This document shows positions 49,436-58,444 of a DNA stretch of 64,000 nt, in pieces. The translations under genes were made by a program, and so were the position numbers. The notes below the pieces were generated by a model. It was not told the origin of the DNA and did not search any database. It saw only the letters and a list, made by a program, of their open reading frames with translations. The stretch covers positions 1 to 64,000 of the forward strand of contig CANRGC010000007.1 in assembly GCA_947630045.1 (NCBI GenBank). Direction: 5' to 3'. Position 1 is the stretch's first letter, and every line of letters begins with the position of its first letter. The stretch comes from Candidatus Gastranaerophilales bacterium (GTDB lineage Bacteria > Cyanobacteriota > Vampirovibrionia > Gastranaerophilales > Gastranaerophilaceae).

Positions 49436-51132
49436 ACGAACTTTTGGTTGTAAAAAACTTAAACAAGACTTTTGTCGGGGAAAAAAATTCTTCCATATCA
49501 AACATTTCTTTTAATTTAAAAGAAGGCGAGAAACTTTCTCTGATTGGTCCGGACGGGGCGGGAAAAACAACCCTGTTAAGGCTTTTATCAGGTTTGTTAT
49601 TGCCTGACGGAATTTGCGAAAACAAAGAAAATTCCCCCGTTTATATTTCGGGTTTTTCGCCATATTCAAACCTTAATGAGGTTAAAAAATTAATCGGTTA
49701 TATGCCTCAAAGGTTTGGTTTATATGAAGATTTAACAGTTATGGAAAATTTGGAACTTTATGCCGATTTAAAAAATATTGAAAAATCAAAAAGAGAGGAG
49801 CTTTTTGAAACCCTTTTAAAATTTTCGGGGCTTGCGGACTTTACAAAAAGAACCGCAGGAGCGCTTTCCGGAGGAATGAAACAAAAACTCGGGCTTTCTT
49901 GCACCCTTTTGTCACGCCCCAAAATTCTTTTTTTGGATGAACCTTCCGTCGGGGTTGACCCCGTTTCAAGACGAGATTTAATTGAAATAACGGAAAAATT
50001 AGCGCATGAAAATAAAATCGGGGTTATTTGGGCAACAAGCTATCTTGATGAGGCGAAATTTTTCAAAAACTACCTTTTGCTTGATGAGGGAAGGAAAATT
50101 TCTCAAGGGTGCGTTTCAGACACCGAAAAATCTATGAAAGGGCTGGTTTTTTATTCGGGGAATAAATCTGATAAAAAGAGAACTTTTTTAAATAAAATTT
50201 TAAAAGACGAATACGGCATAACAGACGCAACCATTGAAGGAGACAGAGTAAGAACCGTTTTTAAAGATTTAGTTTCGGCTCAAAATTTTCCTTTTGATAA
50301 AGAAGAAACCGAACCCGTTTTTGAAGATTTTATAATGTATACCTTTAAAGATAAAAAACACAAAATTGACGAAAGTGTTCGGAATATTGAAGTTTCTCCG
50401 CCGGATAATATCGCAATAGAGGCAATCGGGCTTACAAAAAGGTACGGAAATTTTATTGCGGCGAATAATATAAGTTTTAAAGTTAAAAAAGGGGAAATTT
50501 TCGGGCTTTTAGGTCCGAACGGAGCGGGGAAATCAACAACATTCAAGATGTTATGTTCTTTAATTAAGCCAACGGAAGGTAAATCAACGATTTTTGGTTT
50601 CGATATTCAAAAACAACCTCAGGAAGCCAAAAAAAATTTCGGGTATATGGCGCAAAAATTTTCGCTTTTCGGGAACTTAAGCGTAAGGCAAAACGTTGAA
50701 TTTTTTATGGGGGTGTATAACGTTAAACGGTCTGTACAAGAGGTTATAAAGGGCTATGACCTTGAAAAATATATAAATCGCAATGCTTCAAGCCTTCCTC
50801 TGGGTTATAAACAGCGGCTTGCCCTTTGTTGCGCCCTTGTGCATGATCCGCCCGTTTTGTTTTTGGATGAGCCCACATCAGGGGTTGACCCCGTTATAAG
50901 AAGGGAATTTTGGATGAGAATAAATAACCTTGTTAAACATAAAACGTCCGTGCTTGTAACAACACACTTTATGGATGAAGCACAGTTTTGTGACAAAATT
51001 GCTCTTTGTTATAAAGGAAAAATTCTTGTCACAGACACCCCTGACAACCTTAAAAACTCTGTCAAATCGGAAAAACTAAAACATCCTTCAATGGAAGACG
51101 CTTTCATTGAAATAATAAGGAGAGCTTCTTGA
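49432..51132 (+). CDS. Dual-domain ABC ATPase (YbhF type)
   Basis: Cytoplasmic ATPase of 566 residues with two fused nucleotide-binding domains. The first (about 1-225) has Walker A GPDGAGKTTLLRL, signature GALSGGMKQKLGL and Walker B ILFLDEPSVGVDP. The second (about 325-560) has GPNGAGKSTTFKM and VLFLDEPTSGVDP, with a degenerate signature (SLPLGYKQRLAL) in place of LSGGQ. It powers two ABC-2 permeases downstream. The pattern matches YbhF of the YbhFSR cationic-drug exporter, though the substrate here is unknown. Confidence 0.92.
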   Translation: MNELLVVKNLNKTFVGEKNSSISNISFNLKEGEKLSLIGPDGAGKTTLLRLLSGLLLPDGICENKENSPVYISGFSPYSNLNEVKKLIGYMPQRFGLYEDLTVMENLELYADLKNIEKSKREELFETLLKFSGLADFTKRTAGALSGGMKQKLGLSCTLLSRPKILFLDEPSVGVDPVSRRDLIEITEKLAHENKIGVIWATSYLDEAKFFKNYLLLDEGRKISQGCVSDTEKSMKGLVFYSGNKSDKKRTFLNKILKDEYGITDATIEGDRVRTVFKDLVSAQNFPFDKEETEPVFEDFIMYTFKDKKHKIDESVRNIEVSPPDNIAIEAIGLTKRYGNFIAANNISFKVKKGEIFGLLGPNGAGKSTTFKMLCSLIKPTEGKSTIFGFDIQKQPQEAKKNFGYMAQKFSLFGNLSVRQNVEFFMGVYNVKRSVQEVIKGYDLEKYINRNASSLPLGYKQRLALCCALVHDPPVLFLDEPTSGVDPVIRREFWMRINNLVKHKTSVLVTTHFMDEAQFCDKIALCYKGKILVTDTPDNLKNSVKSEKLKHPSMEDAFIEIIRRAS

Positions 51133-52271
51133 ATTTAAATATAATAAAAGCTTTGGTAAAAAAAGAGTTTAAACAAATTATAAGAGATAACTCAAGCATT
51201 TTAATCGCTTTTGTAATGCCCCTTGTTTTGTTGTTTTTATTCGGTTTTGGCATTAATTTTGATACAAATACGGTAAAAATCGGGATTGTGGATAACGATT
51301 GCACAACTTTTACCAAAGATATAATACAAAGCCTTAATGGCACAAAATATTTAGATTGCACCTTTTATAAAACCTCAAAACAGGCGGATAATGCCCTTTT
51401 AGACGGAAAAATAAGAGCTTACCTTACAATTCCCGTTAATTTTACAAGAGAATTTAAGAAAAAAATCAGCGGGAATTATGCAAAACCGAAAATTCAGATT
51501 GTAACTGACGGGGCTGAGCCAAACACGGCAAAATACGCCTCTTCATACATTCAAGGCGCAATTCTTTCATTTTTTGAATATAAAAATGCCGAAGGTTCAA
51601 TAAAAACGGGAAAAAATGGGGGAATAAAGACACAAATTCGCTCTTTTTACAACCCTTCTTTAAAAAGCACATATTTTATTCTTCCTTCGTCTTTATCAAT
51701 AATAATTACTCTCACAGGCACAATTTTAACGGCGCTTGTCGTTGCAAGAGAATGGGAAAGAGGCACAATGGAAGCGCTTTTAACCACAGAAATGTCAAAA
51801 GCTGATTTTGTTCTTTCAAAATATATCGCATATTTCATTTTGGGGTTTTTGTCGGTAATTTTTTGTTTATTCTTTATAATTTTTATTTTTAAAGTGCCTT
51901 TTTATGGCTCTTATATAGCGCTTTTCACTGTTTCTGCGTTTTTTCTTTTAACGGGAATAGGCGCAGGGCTTTTTATTTCAACCGTCTTAAAAGACCAGTT
52001 TACATCAAGCCAAATGGCGGGCACAATAGGCTTTATGCCCTCTATGATGTTATCGGGGCTTATTTATGAAATAGATTCAACCCCGATATTTATAAGATTT
52101 TTGTGTTTCTTTATTCCCGCAAGATATTATGTTTCTGCGGTTTCTTCTCTTTTTTTATCGGGAGTTATTTTAAAAACGGTAATTTCAACTTTAATTTTTA
52201 TGCTTATTTTTTCTTTTCTTACGGGCTTTTTAACCTTTAAAGCGACAAAAGAAAGGATAGAAGAATGTTGA
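51129..52271 (+). CDS. ABC-2 permease (YbhS type)
   Basis: Membrane permease of 380 residues with an N-terminal membrane segment, a periplasmic domain (about 45-165) and five C-terminal segments containing GTILTALVVAREWERGTMEALLTTEMSKADF, a typical ABC-2 coupling region. The start is TTG within TTGA at the ATPase stop, 6 bases after AAGGAGAG. It pairs with the next permease to form the transmembrane part of the pump. Confidence 0.88.
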   Translation: MNLNIIKALVKKEFKQIIRDNSSILIAFVMPLVLLFLFGFGINFDTNTVKIGIVDNDCTTFTKDIIQSLNGTKYLDCTFYKTSKQADNALLDGKIRAYLTIPVNFTREFKKKISGNYAKPKIQIVTDGAEPNTAKYASSYIQGAILSFFEYKNAEGSIKTGKNGGIKTQIRSFYNPSLKSTYFILPSSLSIIITLTGTILTALVVAREWERGTMEALLTTEMSKADFVLSKYIAYFILGFLSVIFCLFFIIFIFKVPFYGSYIALFTVSAFFLLTGIGAGLFISTVLKDQFTSSQMAGTIGFMPSMMLSGLIYEIDSTPIFIRFLCFFIPARYYVSAVSSLFLSGVILKTVISTLIFMLIFSFLTGFLTFKATKERIEEC

Positions 52272-53374
52272 AATCTCCCTTTTTTTCTCTTTTAAAAAAA
52301 GAGTTTTATTCGGTTTGGCGAGATAAAAAAAGCCGCTCAGTTCTTTTTTTGCCCCCGATTTTGCAGCTTTTTATATTTTCTCACGCCGCAACATTAGATA
52401 TAACAAATATTAAAATCGGAATTTTGGATAAAGATAACACCGAAGTTTCAAGAGAATTTCAAAGACAGATAAAATCTTCAAAATATTTCGGCAAAATATA
52501 TAATTTTGACAACAATAGAGAGCTTATAAACGCAATAGACGAAGAAAAAATCAGAGTGGGGGTTTATATAAATAACGATTTCACAAAAAAATATAAAGCT
52601 TCGCTTTCTCCCGAAATTCTTATTATCACGGACGGCAGACACACAAACGCAAGCCAGATTATTGCAAGCTATGTTAATGAAATTTCAACAAATTTTTCTT
52701 TAATTGCCAAAAGCGGGAAAAACGCTCCCAATGTCGAATTTGAGGTTCAAAACAGATATAATCCCAATCTTTCATATCATTTTTTTATTGTTGCCTGTCT
52801 TATGGGAATTTTACCAATGACGGTTGTGGTTTTGTTGTCGGCGCTTTCTCTTGCAAGAGAAAGGGAAAACGGAACTTTTGATGAACTTATGGTGGTGCCT
52901 CTTACAAACGATGAAATTGTTTGGGCAAAACTTCTCATTCCCGTTTTTTTCGGGTGTTTAAACGGGGTTATCATTCTTATTCTTGCAAAATTATTTTTTA
53001 ATCTTCCTTTTATGGGGTCATTTTTTCTTTATTTAATTTCACTCTTGCTTTTTTTGCTCTCTGTTGCGGGAATCGGGCTTTTTGTTTCGGCATGGTCAAA
53101 AACTCAACAACAGGCAATGCTTCTGACATTTTTCTTTATGTTTCCCTCAATTATGCTTTCAGGATATACAAGCCCGATTGAAAATATTACCCCGAAGTTT
53201 CTTCAATGGCTGACCTTTTTAAATCCGTTAAGATTTTTTCTTGTTATTTCAAAAGGCATAATCTTAAAAAACATAAATTATTATTACATTTTATTAAATT
53301 TTTTACCTTTAACGTTACTTTCAATATTTACAATCAAAGGTTCAAAAAAAGCATTTAAAAATAAACTCGAATGA
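52265..53374 (+). CDS. ABC-2 permease (YbhR type)
   Basis: Second permease, 369 residues, with the same architecture and a LSLARERENGTFDELMVVPLTNDEIVW coupling region. It overlaps the first permease by 7 bases. With the adaptor and TolC homologue the operon encodes a complete inner-to-outer membrane exporter. No regulator gene adjoins it. Confidence 0.88.
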   Translation: MLKSPFFSLLKKEFYSVWRDKKSRSVLFLPPILQLFIFSHAATLDITNIKIGILDKDNTEVSREFQRQIKSSKYFGKIYNFDNNRELINAIDEEKIRVGVYINNDFTKKYKASLSPEILIITDGRHTNASQIIASYVNEISTNFSLIAKSGKNAPNVEFEVQNRYNPNLSYHFFIVACLMGILPMTVVVLLSALSLARERENGTFDELMVVPLTNDEIVWAKLLIPVFFGCLNGVIILILAKLFFNLPFMGSFFLYLISLLLFLLSVAGIGLFVSAWSKTQQQAMLLTFFFMFPSIMLSGYTSPIENITPKFLQWLTFLNPLRFFLVISKGIILKNINYYYILLNFLPLTLLSIFTIKGSKKAFKNKLE

Positions 53375-53412
53375 TTTTTTCAGACAAAAAATGTATTTTA
53401 ATTAACTTGTTA

Positions 53413-53442
53413 TTGCGTTAAATTGTTGAAAAGTGGTATAAT
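53413..53442 (+). promoter_or_regulatory. Promoter of the pilin-like genes
   Basis: TTGCGT (53413-53418) and TATAAT (53437-53442) with an 18-base spacer, 58 bases before the first pilin ATG. The SLH-protein gene has a similar TTGCGT -35. Confidence 0.6.
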
Positions 53443-53480
53443 CGTCTATATAGGCAATCTGTAATTAATTTAATATTTTA

Positions 53481-54642
53481 ATTGAAAGGTTAGTATTTTA
53501 TGAAAAAGAGTTTAGCTTTTACATTAGCTGAAGTTTTAATCACTTTGGCAATTATCGGTGTAGTTGCTGCAATGGCTATTCCTTCAGTTATTGCAAACAC
53601 AAACCAATCTCAATTTAAAACAGGGCTTCAAAAAGCGGTTTCAGTTTTAAATTCGGCAATTAAAATGAATGAAGCACTTGAAGGTGAAACGCCTTATGAT
53701 AACGAAGATTTGTTTGAATATCTTCAACAACATATGAGCGTTATGGCTTCAACAACATCACTTTCTTGGAGTCCAAAATACAATAACGACGACTACTCAA
53801 ATAACAAAGCTTTCTACACAACAGACGGTATGCGTTTTGAAGTTCCGCAAAAAAAGATTTCAAAGAAAATCCACGAAAAAATTACCGTTGTTAACGGTGT
53901 AGACGTTGTTCAAACCGGTAAAGACGTTCAAGGTGATACGATTGATTTTAATAATATTGCAACTTCAAGCGGTGAAACTGCCTCAACAGGTCAAGTTACG
54001 GGTTATTGCGGTTCATTAGGTTTCAAACCGAACTCAGACACAACAAAAGCTCCTTGCTTAATTTTGGTTGACGTTAACGGTGATAAAAAACCGACACCTA
54101 AAAATTCTGCCGCAACCGCAACAAGCGCCGGTGAAGTATATGTTTATCCCGACACAAAAGACAGGCTCATAAGAGATATCTTCCCGATTATTATTACGGA
54201 TGATAAAGCCGTTCCTTACGGCGTTGTTGCTCAAAAAGCAATGTATCAGGCAAGCAAAAAAGGTCATGCTGATGCAAAAGCTGTTAGTAAAAATGAAGGT
54301 AGCAAATAATATAAATTTGCACACTAAATAAAGTTGATATCTATTAAATTCAATTGAAAGGTTAGTATTTTATGAAAAAGAGTTTAGCTTTTACATTAGC
54401 TGAAGTTTTAATCACTTTGGCAATTATCGGTGTAGTTGCTGCAATGGCTATTCCTTCAGTTATTGCAAACACAAACCAATCTCAATTTAAAACAGGGCTT
54501 CAAAAAGCGGTTTCAGTTTTAAATTCGGCAATTAAAATGAATGAAGCACTTGAAGGTGAAACCCCATATGATAACGAAGATTTGTTTGAATATCTTCAAC
54601 AACATATGAGCGTTATGGCTTCAACAACATCACTTTCTTGGA
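53481..54642 (+). repeat. Near-identical 5' repeats of the two pilin genes
   Basis: Bases 53481-53770 recur at 54353-54642, covering the ribosome site (GAAAGGTTAGTATTTT) and the first 90 codons. Only two silent differences are visible in that stretch (at codons 65-66). A second block near the 3' end (54006-54112 and 54881-54987) is also almost identical. The middle differs. This indicates a recent tandem duplication with possible gene conversion of the ends. Confidence 0.85.
53500..54309 (+). CDS. Type IV pilin-like protein, copy 1
   Basis: Prepilin-type protein of 269 residues. A short leader (MKKSLA) precedes FTLAEVLITLAIIGVVAAMAIP, with Glu at mature position 5 and Ala at -1. Such helices are cleaved and methylated by prepilin peptidase and pack in pilus or pseudopilus fibres. 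The globular part has CGSLGFKPNSDTTKAPCLILVDVNGD with two Cys likely in a disulfide. It differs from copy 2 mainly at residues 88-175 and near the C-terminus. A pilT gene elsewhere in the window fits retraction. Confidence 0.85.
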   Translation: MKKSLAFTLAEVLITLAIIGVVAAMAIPSVIANTNQSQFKTGLQKAVSVLNSAIKMNEALEGETPYDNEDLFEYLQQHMSVMASTTSLSWSPKYNNDDYSNNKAFYTTDGMRFEVPQKKISKKIHEKITVVNGVDVVQTGKDVQGDTIDFNNIATSSGETASTGQVTGYCGSLGFKPNSDTTKAPCLILVDVNGDKKPTPKNSAATATSAGEVYVYPDTKDRLIRDIFPIIITDDKAVPYGVVAQKAMYQASKKGHADAKAVSKNEGSK

Positions 54643-55184
54643 AGCCAAAATATAAAGAAGAAGACTTTTCCACAAACAAAGCCTTCTACACAACAGACGG
54701 TATGCGTTTTGAAGTTCCGCAACAGACAATTTCAAAGAAAATCCATGAAAAAATTGAAGTCGTAAATGGCGTAGACGTTGCAAAAACAGGAGATGGTGTT
54801 ACCGGTGATGAAATTAAATTTAATAATGCCGGAAGTGACGCAGGCACCGCTTCTGATGGTACGAAAACCCCGACGGGCTATTGCGGTTCATTAGGTTTCA
54901 AACCGAACTCAGACACAACAAAAGCTCCTTGCTTAATTTTGGTTGACGTTAACGGTGATAAAAAACCGACACCTAAAAATTCTGCCGCAATCGCTACCAA
55001 TGACGGTGAAAAATACGTTTACCCGAGTGTAAGTGACAGATTAATAAGAGATATCTTCCCGATTATTATCACGGATGATAAAGCTATTCCATACGGTGTT
55101 GTTGCTCAAAAAGCAATGTATCAGGCAAGCAAAAAAGGTCATGCTGATGCATCAGGCGTTAGCAAAAACGACCAGAAACGATAG
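54372..55184 (+). CDS. Type IV pilin-like protein, copy 2
   Basis: Paralogue of the upstream gene, 270 residues, with identical signal and helix. The central region differs (KPKYKEEDFSTNKAF; GDGVTGDEIKFNNAGSDAG), as does the C-terminus (DASGVSKNDQKR). The shared ends and variable middle suggest selection for surface variation or heteromeric fibres. It has its own ribosome site and is followed by an intrinsic terminator, so both genes probably share one message. Confidence 0.85.
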   Translation: MKKSLAFTLAEVLITLAIIGVVAAMAIPSVIANTNQSQFKTGLQKAVSVLNSAIKMNEALEGETPYDNEDLFEYLQQHMSVMASTTSLSWKPKYKEEDFSTNKAFYTTDGMRFEVPQQTISKKIHEKIEVVNGVDVAKTGDGVTGDEIKFNNAGSDAGTASDGTKTPTGYCGSLGFKPNSDTTKAPCLILVDVNGDKKPTPKNSAAIATNDGEKYVYPSVSDRLIRDIFPIIITDDKAIPYGVVAQKAMYQASKKGHADASGVSKNDQKR

Positions 55185-55208
55185 TTTTTTGGTATAACTT
55201 TTAAAAAA

Positions 55209-55238
55209 AGCCTCAAGATTAGTTTTGGGGCTTTTTTA
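55209..55238 (+). terminator. Intrinsic terminator of pilin genes
   Basis: Stem AGCCTCAA / TTGGGGCT (55209-55216 with 55225-55232), one G-U pair, followed by TTTTTT. Confidence 0.85.
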
Positions 55239-55247
55239 GTATTATAA

Positions 55248-55290
55248 AAAACATACAAATAGGCGTCCACAATAAAGATAGGACGCCTAT
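55248..55290 (-). terminator. Terminator of the RHH gene
   Basis: A perfect 10-bp stem ATAGGCGTCC / GGACGCCTAT (55259-55268 with 55281-55290). On the minus strand it is followed by TTTGTATGTTTTTT. It faces the pilin terminator. Confidence 0.75.
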
Positions 55291-55319
55291 GCAATTCTTT
55301 TATTCACTTTTTTTTGAGT

Positions 55320-55508
55320 CTAATCTAATAAAGCCTCTAAAATCGACGCATTTTTATTTGCAAGTGTGTTTTCTCTGATTTTAGATCTATGAATGTATGT
55401 TCTCAACGCTTCTCTAATCAATTCGGAACGTGAACGATTTTCAGTATCTGCGATTTGATCAATTTCGTCTAAAAATTTTTCGGGCATTGAAATTAGAACT
55501 CTAGCCAT
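55320..55508 (-). CDS. Ribbon-helix-helix (CopG-type) protein
   Basis: DNA-binding protein of 62 residues. The N-terminal strand (ARVLISMPEKFLDEID) and two helices (SRSELIREALRTYIH) match the CopG/Arc fold, which binds DNA as a dimer. Such proteins act as antitoxins or repressors. No toxin gene lies next to it. AAGGAG precedes the ATG. It could regulate the adjacent pilin genes, but that is inference. Confidence 0.8.
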   Translation of the reverse strand: MARVLISMPEKFLDEIDQIADTENRSRSELIREALRTYIHRSKIRENTLANKNASILEALLD

Positions 55509-55654
55509 TTTGTATCTCCTTTTAACTGTATATTATGTATTTTGTCCTCTCTACATATATATAAACACTATTTAAATAAAAAAATTGCTTTTTTTATATT
55601 GCCCATATATATGATTTGTAATAAAAATTAACAATTATTTTTAAAATCCCCTTA

Positions 55655-56899
55655 TTACAAGGCTTTTAGATATGCTACGATATCACTTTCTTCATTAAAT
55701 TCTGTTAAAGTTATTGTAACATTTTTTTCGTTTATTTTAACACCACCAAGAATATTTTTTTCTTTTAATCTGGCTAAAAACTCGTCAGCAGTGATATTTT
55801 CTTTCATTACAATTGTAAAGGTATTGAAAAAGTTTTTGTTAACGGTTTTGTATCCCTTCAAATTGAGTTCATAAGATAGTTTGCATGCCAAACTGTGCGC
55901 CAAATTACACATTTCAACAAGGGCACGGCTTCCCGTTAATGAAAGATATAATGTTGCGCAAAGTGCCGTAAGAGCTTGATTTGAGCAAATATTGCCCGTT
56001 GCCTTGCTTCTTCTTATATGTTGTTCACGGGCTTGAAGGGTTAAAACATATGCTGTTTTTCCGTCTTTATCAATGGTTTTGCCGACAATTCTTCCTGCAA
56101 GCTGTCTTTTATATTCATCTTTTGTCGAAATAAACCCGCCATAAGCCCCGCCAAAACTTAAAGGAAGCCCTAACGGCGCATAATCGCCCACGATAATATC
56201 AGCTTTTGGCGGCTCAAGACAAGGAAGGAGAGAAATATCGACACAGGCAATAATTAATTCGTTCCCTTTTTTTGAAGGAATATTTCTTAATTCGCCGTCA
56301 TATTCGGGGAAAGAATAGATTTTTGCGGCAAATTCTTCTTCCGGCGCTTCGTTTGCGATTGTAAATCTGATATCAGCCGCCCAAAGATAAGTTTTTATAA
56401 CTTCGATATAATTGGGGTTTAATTTTTCCGATATAAAAACATTTTTAATTTTGTTTATTCTGACCGCCATAAGGCATGCCTCTGCGCATGCCGTTCCGCC
56501 GTCATATACGGAAGCGTTTGAAACATCCATATTGCACAAATTACAAATCATTGATTGAAATTCGTACATAATCTGAAGCGTGCCTTGAGAAATTTCAGGT
56601 TGATACGGGGTATATGCAGATAAAAATTCAAAGCGTGAAGAAACATCTTTAATTGCAGACGGTATGAACTTTTTGACTGCACCGCCCCCCAAAAAAGAGA
56701 TATAGTCTGTTTTATTTAATTTTGACAGCCTGTAAAGCTCTTTTTGAGCAGACATTTCACTCAAAGGGTCAGAAAGCGCCAGACCCTCAATTCTGCATTT
56801 TTCAGGTATGCGGTCAAACAAGTCATCAATGGAATTTACACCGATTTCAGACATCATTTCTTTTCTGATTTCATCAGTGTGTGCTTCAAAATTTCTCAT
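55655..56899 (-). CDS. gcvPA: Glycine dehydrogenase subunit 1 (P-protein alpha)
   Basis: One half of the split glycine decarboxylase, which releases CO2 from glycine and passes aminomethyl to GcvH. The 414-residue protein shows LSEMSAQKELYRLSKLN, SAYTPYQPEISQGTLQIMYEFQS, YDGGTACAEA and GAYGGFISTKDEYKRQLAGRIVG. The partner subunit GcvPB, which carries the PLP-binding Lys, is not encoded in the window. It starts one base after gcvH and ends the operon. Confidence 0.93.
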   Translation of the reverse strand: MRNFEAHTDEIRKEMMSEIGVNSIDDLFDRIPEKCRIEGLALSDPLSEMSAQKELYRLSKLNKTDYISFLGGGAVKKFIPSAIKDVSSRFEFLSAYTPYQPEISQGTLQIMYEFQSMICNLCNMDVSNASVYDGGTACAEACLMAVRINKIKNVFISEKLNPNYIEVIKTYLWAADIRFTIANEAPEEEFAAKIYSFPEYDGELRNIPSKKGNELIIACVDISLLPCLEPPKADIIVGDYAPLGLPLSFGGAYGGFISTKDEYKRQLAGRIVGKTIDKDGKTAYVLTLQAREQHIRRSKATGNICSNQALTALCATLYLSLTGSRALVEMCNLAHSLACKLSYELNLKGYKTVNKNFFNTFTIVMKENITADEFLARLKEKNILGGVKINEKNVTITLTEFNEESDIVAYLKAL

Positions 56900-57292
56900 C
56901 TATGAAACTTCTTCTTTATAGTCTTCATATTCAAGAAGCCCGACTAAATCGTCTTGCAGATTTTCTGTTTCAATTTTAACAAGCCAGCCTTTTTCATACG
57001 GGTCTTCATTAATTATTTCAGGGGAATTGATTAATTCTTCGTTAACCTCAACAATTTTTCCGCCAACCGGCATGTAAATTTCAGAAGCAGCCTTAACGGA
57101 CTCAATTGTGGCAAAGACTTCATTTTTAACAAATTCAGAACCTATTTCGGGCAATTCGACAAAAACTATATCCCCCAACTGTTCAATGGCATAATCAGTA
57201 AGCCCGATTATACACTTATCGTTTTCTTCCATAACCCATTCGTGGGTGTTGGAACATAAAATACCTTCCGGAATTTTTATATCTTGTGCCAT
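56900..57292 (-). CDS. gcvH: Glycine cleavage system H protein
   Basis: Lipoyl carrier that shuttles the aminomethyl group between P, T and L proteins. The 130-residue protein has the lipoyl-Lys motif ESVKAASEIYMPVGG near residues 63-77, the GLTDYAIEQLGDIVFVELPEIG front, and the C-terminal LVKIE. It lies 3 bases after gcvT. Confidence 0.97.
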   Translation of the reverse strand: MAQDIKIPEGILCSNTHEWVMEENDKCIIGLTDYAIEQLGDIVFVELPEIGSEFVKNEVFATIESVKAASEIYMPVGGKIVEVNEELINSPEIINEDPYEKGWLVKIETENLQDDLVGLLEYEDYKEEVS

Positions 57293-57295
57293 AGT

Positions 57296-58435
57296 TTATC
57301 CTTTTTTTGTTTTTTTCTCTACAAACGGTTTTTTTACAATCACTGCATCATACAGTTTATTTCTTATCATGATTTGTATGTTTGTGCCAATAGTTTTTTC
57401 TAAAGTGTTAAGCGATGTTGCGTTTTTCATTTCAAGATAAGCAAGACCAATGTTCTTTTTCAGAACGGGTGAAGGTCCGCCAGAAGTGACAGTGCCTATT
57501 TTTTCGCCTTCAAAATAGACTTCATACCCATGCCTTGCGGGAATTTTATCTTTCATAACAAAGCCAACGAGTTTTTTCATTTTTGGAACGGTGCCGTTCA
57601 ATTGACCCATAATAACGCTTTTGCCGTTGTAATCTTCGGCTTTATCTTTTGCAACAGACCAAGCAAGACCGGCTTCAATCGGAGTAACGGTTTCGTCAAG
57701 ATCGTTACCCCAAAGGTGTAATGCGGCTTCCAGCCTTAAGGTATCCCTTGCGCCAAGCCCGATTGGCAAAATTCCAAATTCCTCTCCTTCTTCGAGAATT
57801 TTATCCCAAAGATAAGCTGAATAGTGGTTTTGAACCAAAATCTCAAAACCGTCTTCGCCCGTGTAACCCGTTCTTGCGGCAAGAATGTTAATTCCTTTAA
57901 TTTCGCCCCTTTTGATTGAAAAATAAGAAGGCTGATTTTCTTTTTTTAAGCCCAGTTTTTCAACCAAATCTGACGCTTTCGGACCTTGAATTGCAAGAAG
58001 GGAATAGTTATGAGAATCGTTAATGATTTTAACGTCAAACCCGAGAGAATTTCTTACCATCCAGTTTAAATCTTCGTCAATTCTTGAAGCGTTAACAATT
58101 AAAAGATATTCTTTTTTTGTTTCTTCAAGTTTATAAACAATCAAATCGTCTATTATTCCGCCATTTTCGTTTGTAAGCTGGCAATACATCGCTTTATTTT
58201 TTGTTAATTTTGAAATATCTTGCGGGAAAAGCTTTTGAAGAAAAGCGAGCGAATCATCGCCCCATATAAAAACTTCGCCCATATGCGAAACATCAAAAAG
58301 CCCGACGTTTTGTCTTACGGCGTTATGCTCTTCGATTATTCCTTTGTAAGAAACGGGCATGAGCCAGCCTGCAAAGGGGGTAAACTTCGGATGTAATTTT
58401 TGTTGTTCTTTGTATAAAAAAGTTTTTTTATCCAT
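57296..58435 (-). CDS. gcvT: Aminomethyltransferase (T protein)
   Basis: Transfers the one-carbon unit to tetrahydrofolate, forming methylene-THF and ammonia. The 379-residue protein has FTPFAGWLMPVSY, VGLFDVSHMGEV, GGIIDDLIVYKL, TGYTGEDGFEI and the C-terminal barrel segment IGTVTSGGPSPVLKKNIGLAYL. AGAAGG lies just before the ATG. alr precedes it by 9 bases, so alr and folD share this one-carbon operon. The product feeds folD and panB. Confidence 0.96.
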   Translation of the reverse strand: MDKKTFLYKEQQKLHPKFTPFAGWLMPVSYKGIIEEHNAVRQNVGLFDVSHMGEVFIWGDDSLAFLQKLFPQDISKLTKNKAMYCQLTNENGGIIDDLIVYKLEETKKEYLLIVNASRIDEDLNWMVRNSLGFDVKIINDSHNYSLLAIQGPKASDLVEKLGLKKENQPSYFSIKRGEIKGINILAARTGYTGEDGFEILVQNHYSAYLWDKILEEGEEFGILPIGLGARDTLRLEAALHLWGNDLDETVTPIEAGLAWSVAKDKAEDYNGKSVIMGQLNGTVPKMKKLVGFVMKDKIPARHGYEVYFEGEKIGTVTSGGPSPVLKKNIGLAYLEMKNATSLNTLEKTIGTNIQIMIRNKLYDAVIVKKPFVEKKTKKG

Positions 58436-58444
58436 ATTGCCTTC

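Noticed and set aside
53481-54642. CRISPR-like or mobile-element repeat
   Set aside because: The repeat is simply the 5' part of a duplicated gene. There are only two copies, each 872 bases apart and coding.
55320-55508. Antitoxin of a toxin-antitoxin pair
   Set aside because: No toxin-like frame lies within several hundred bases on either side.
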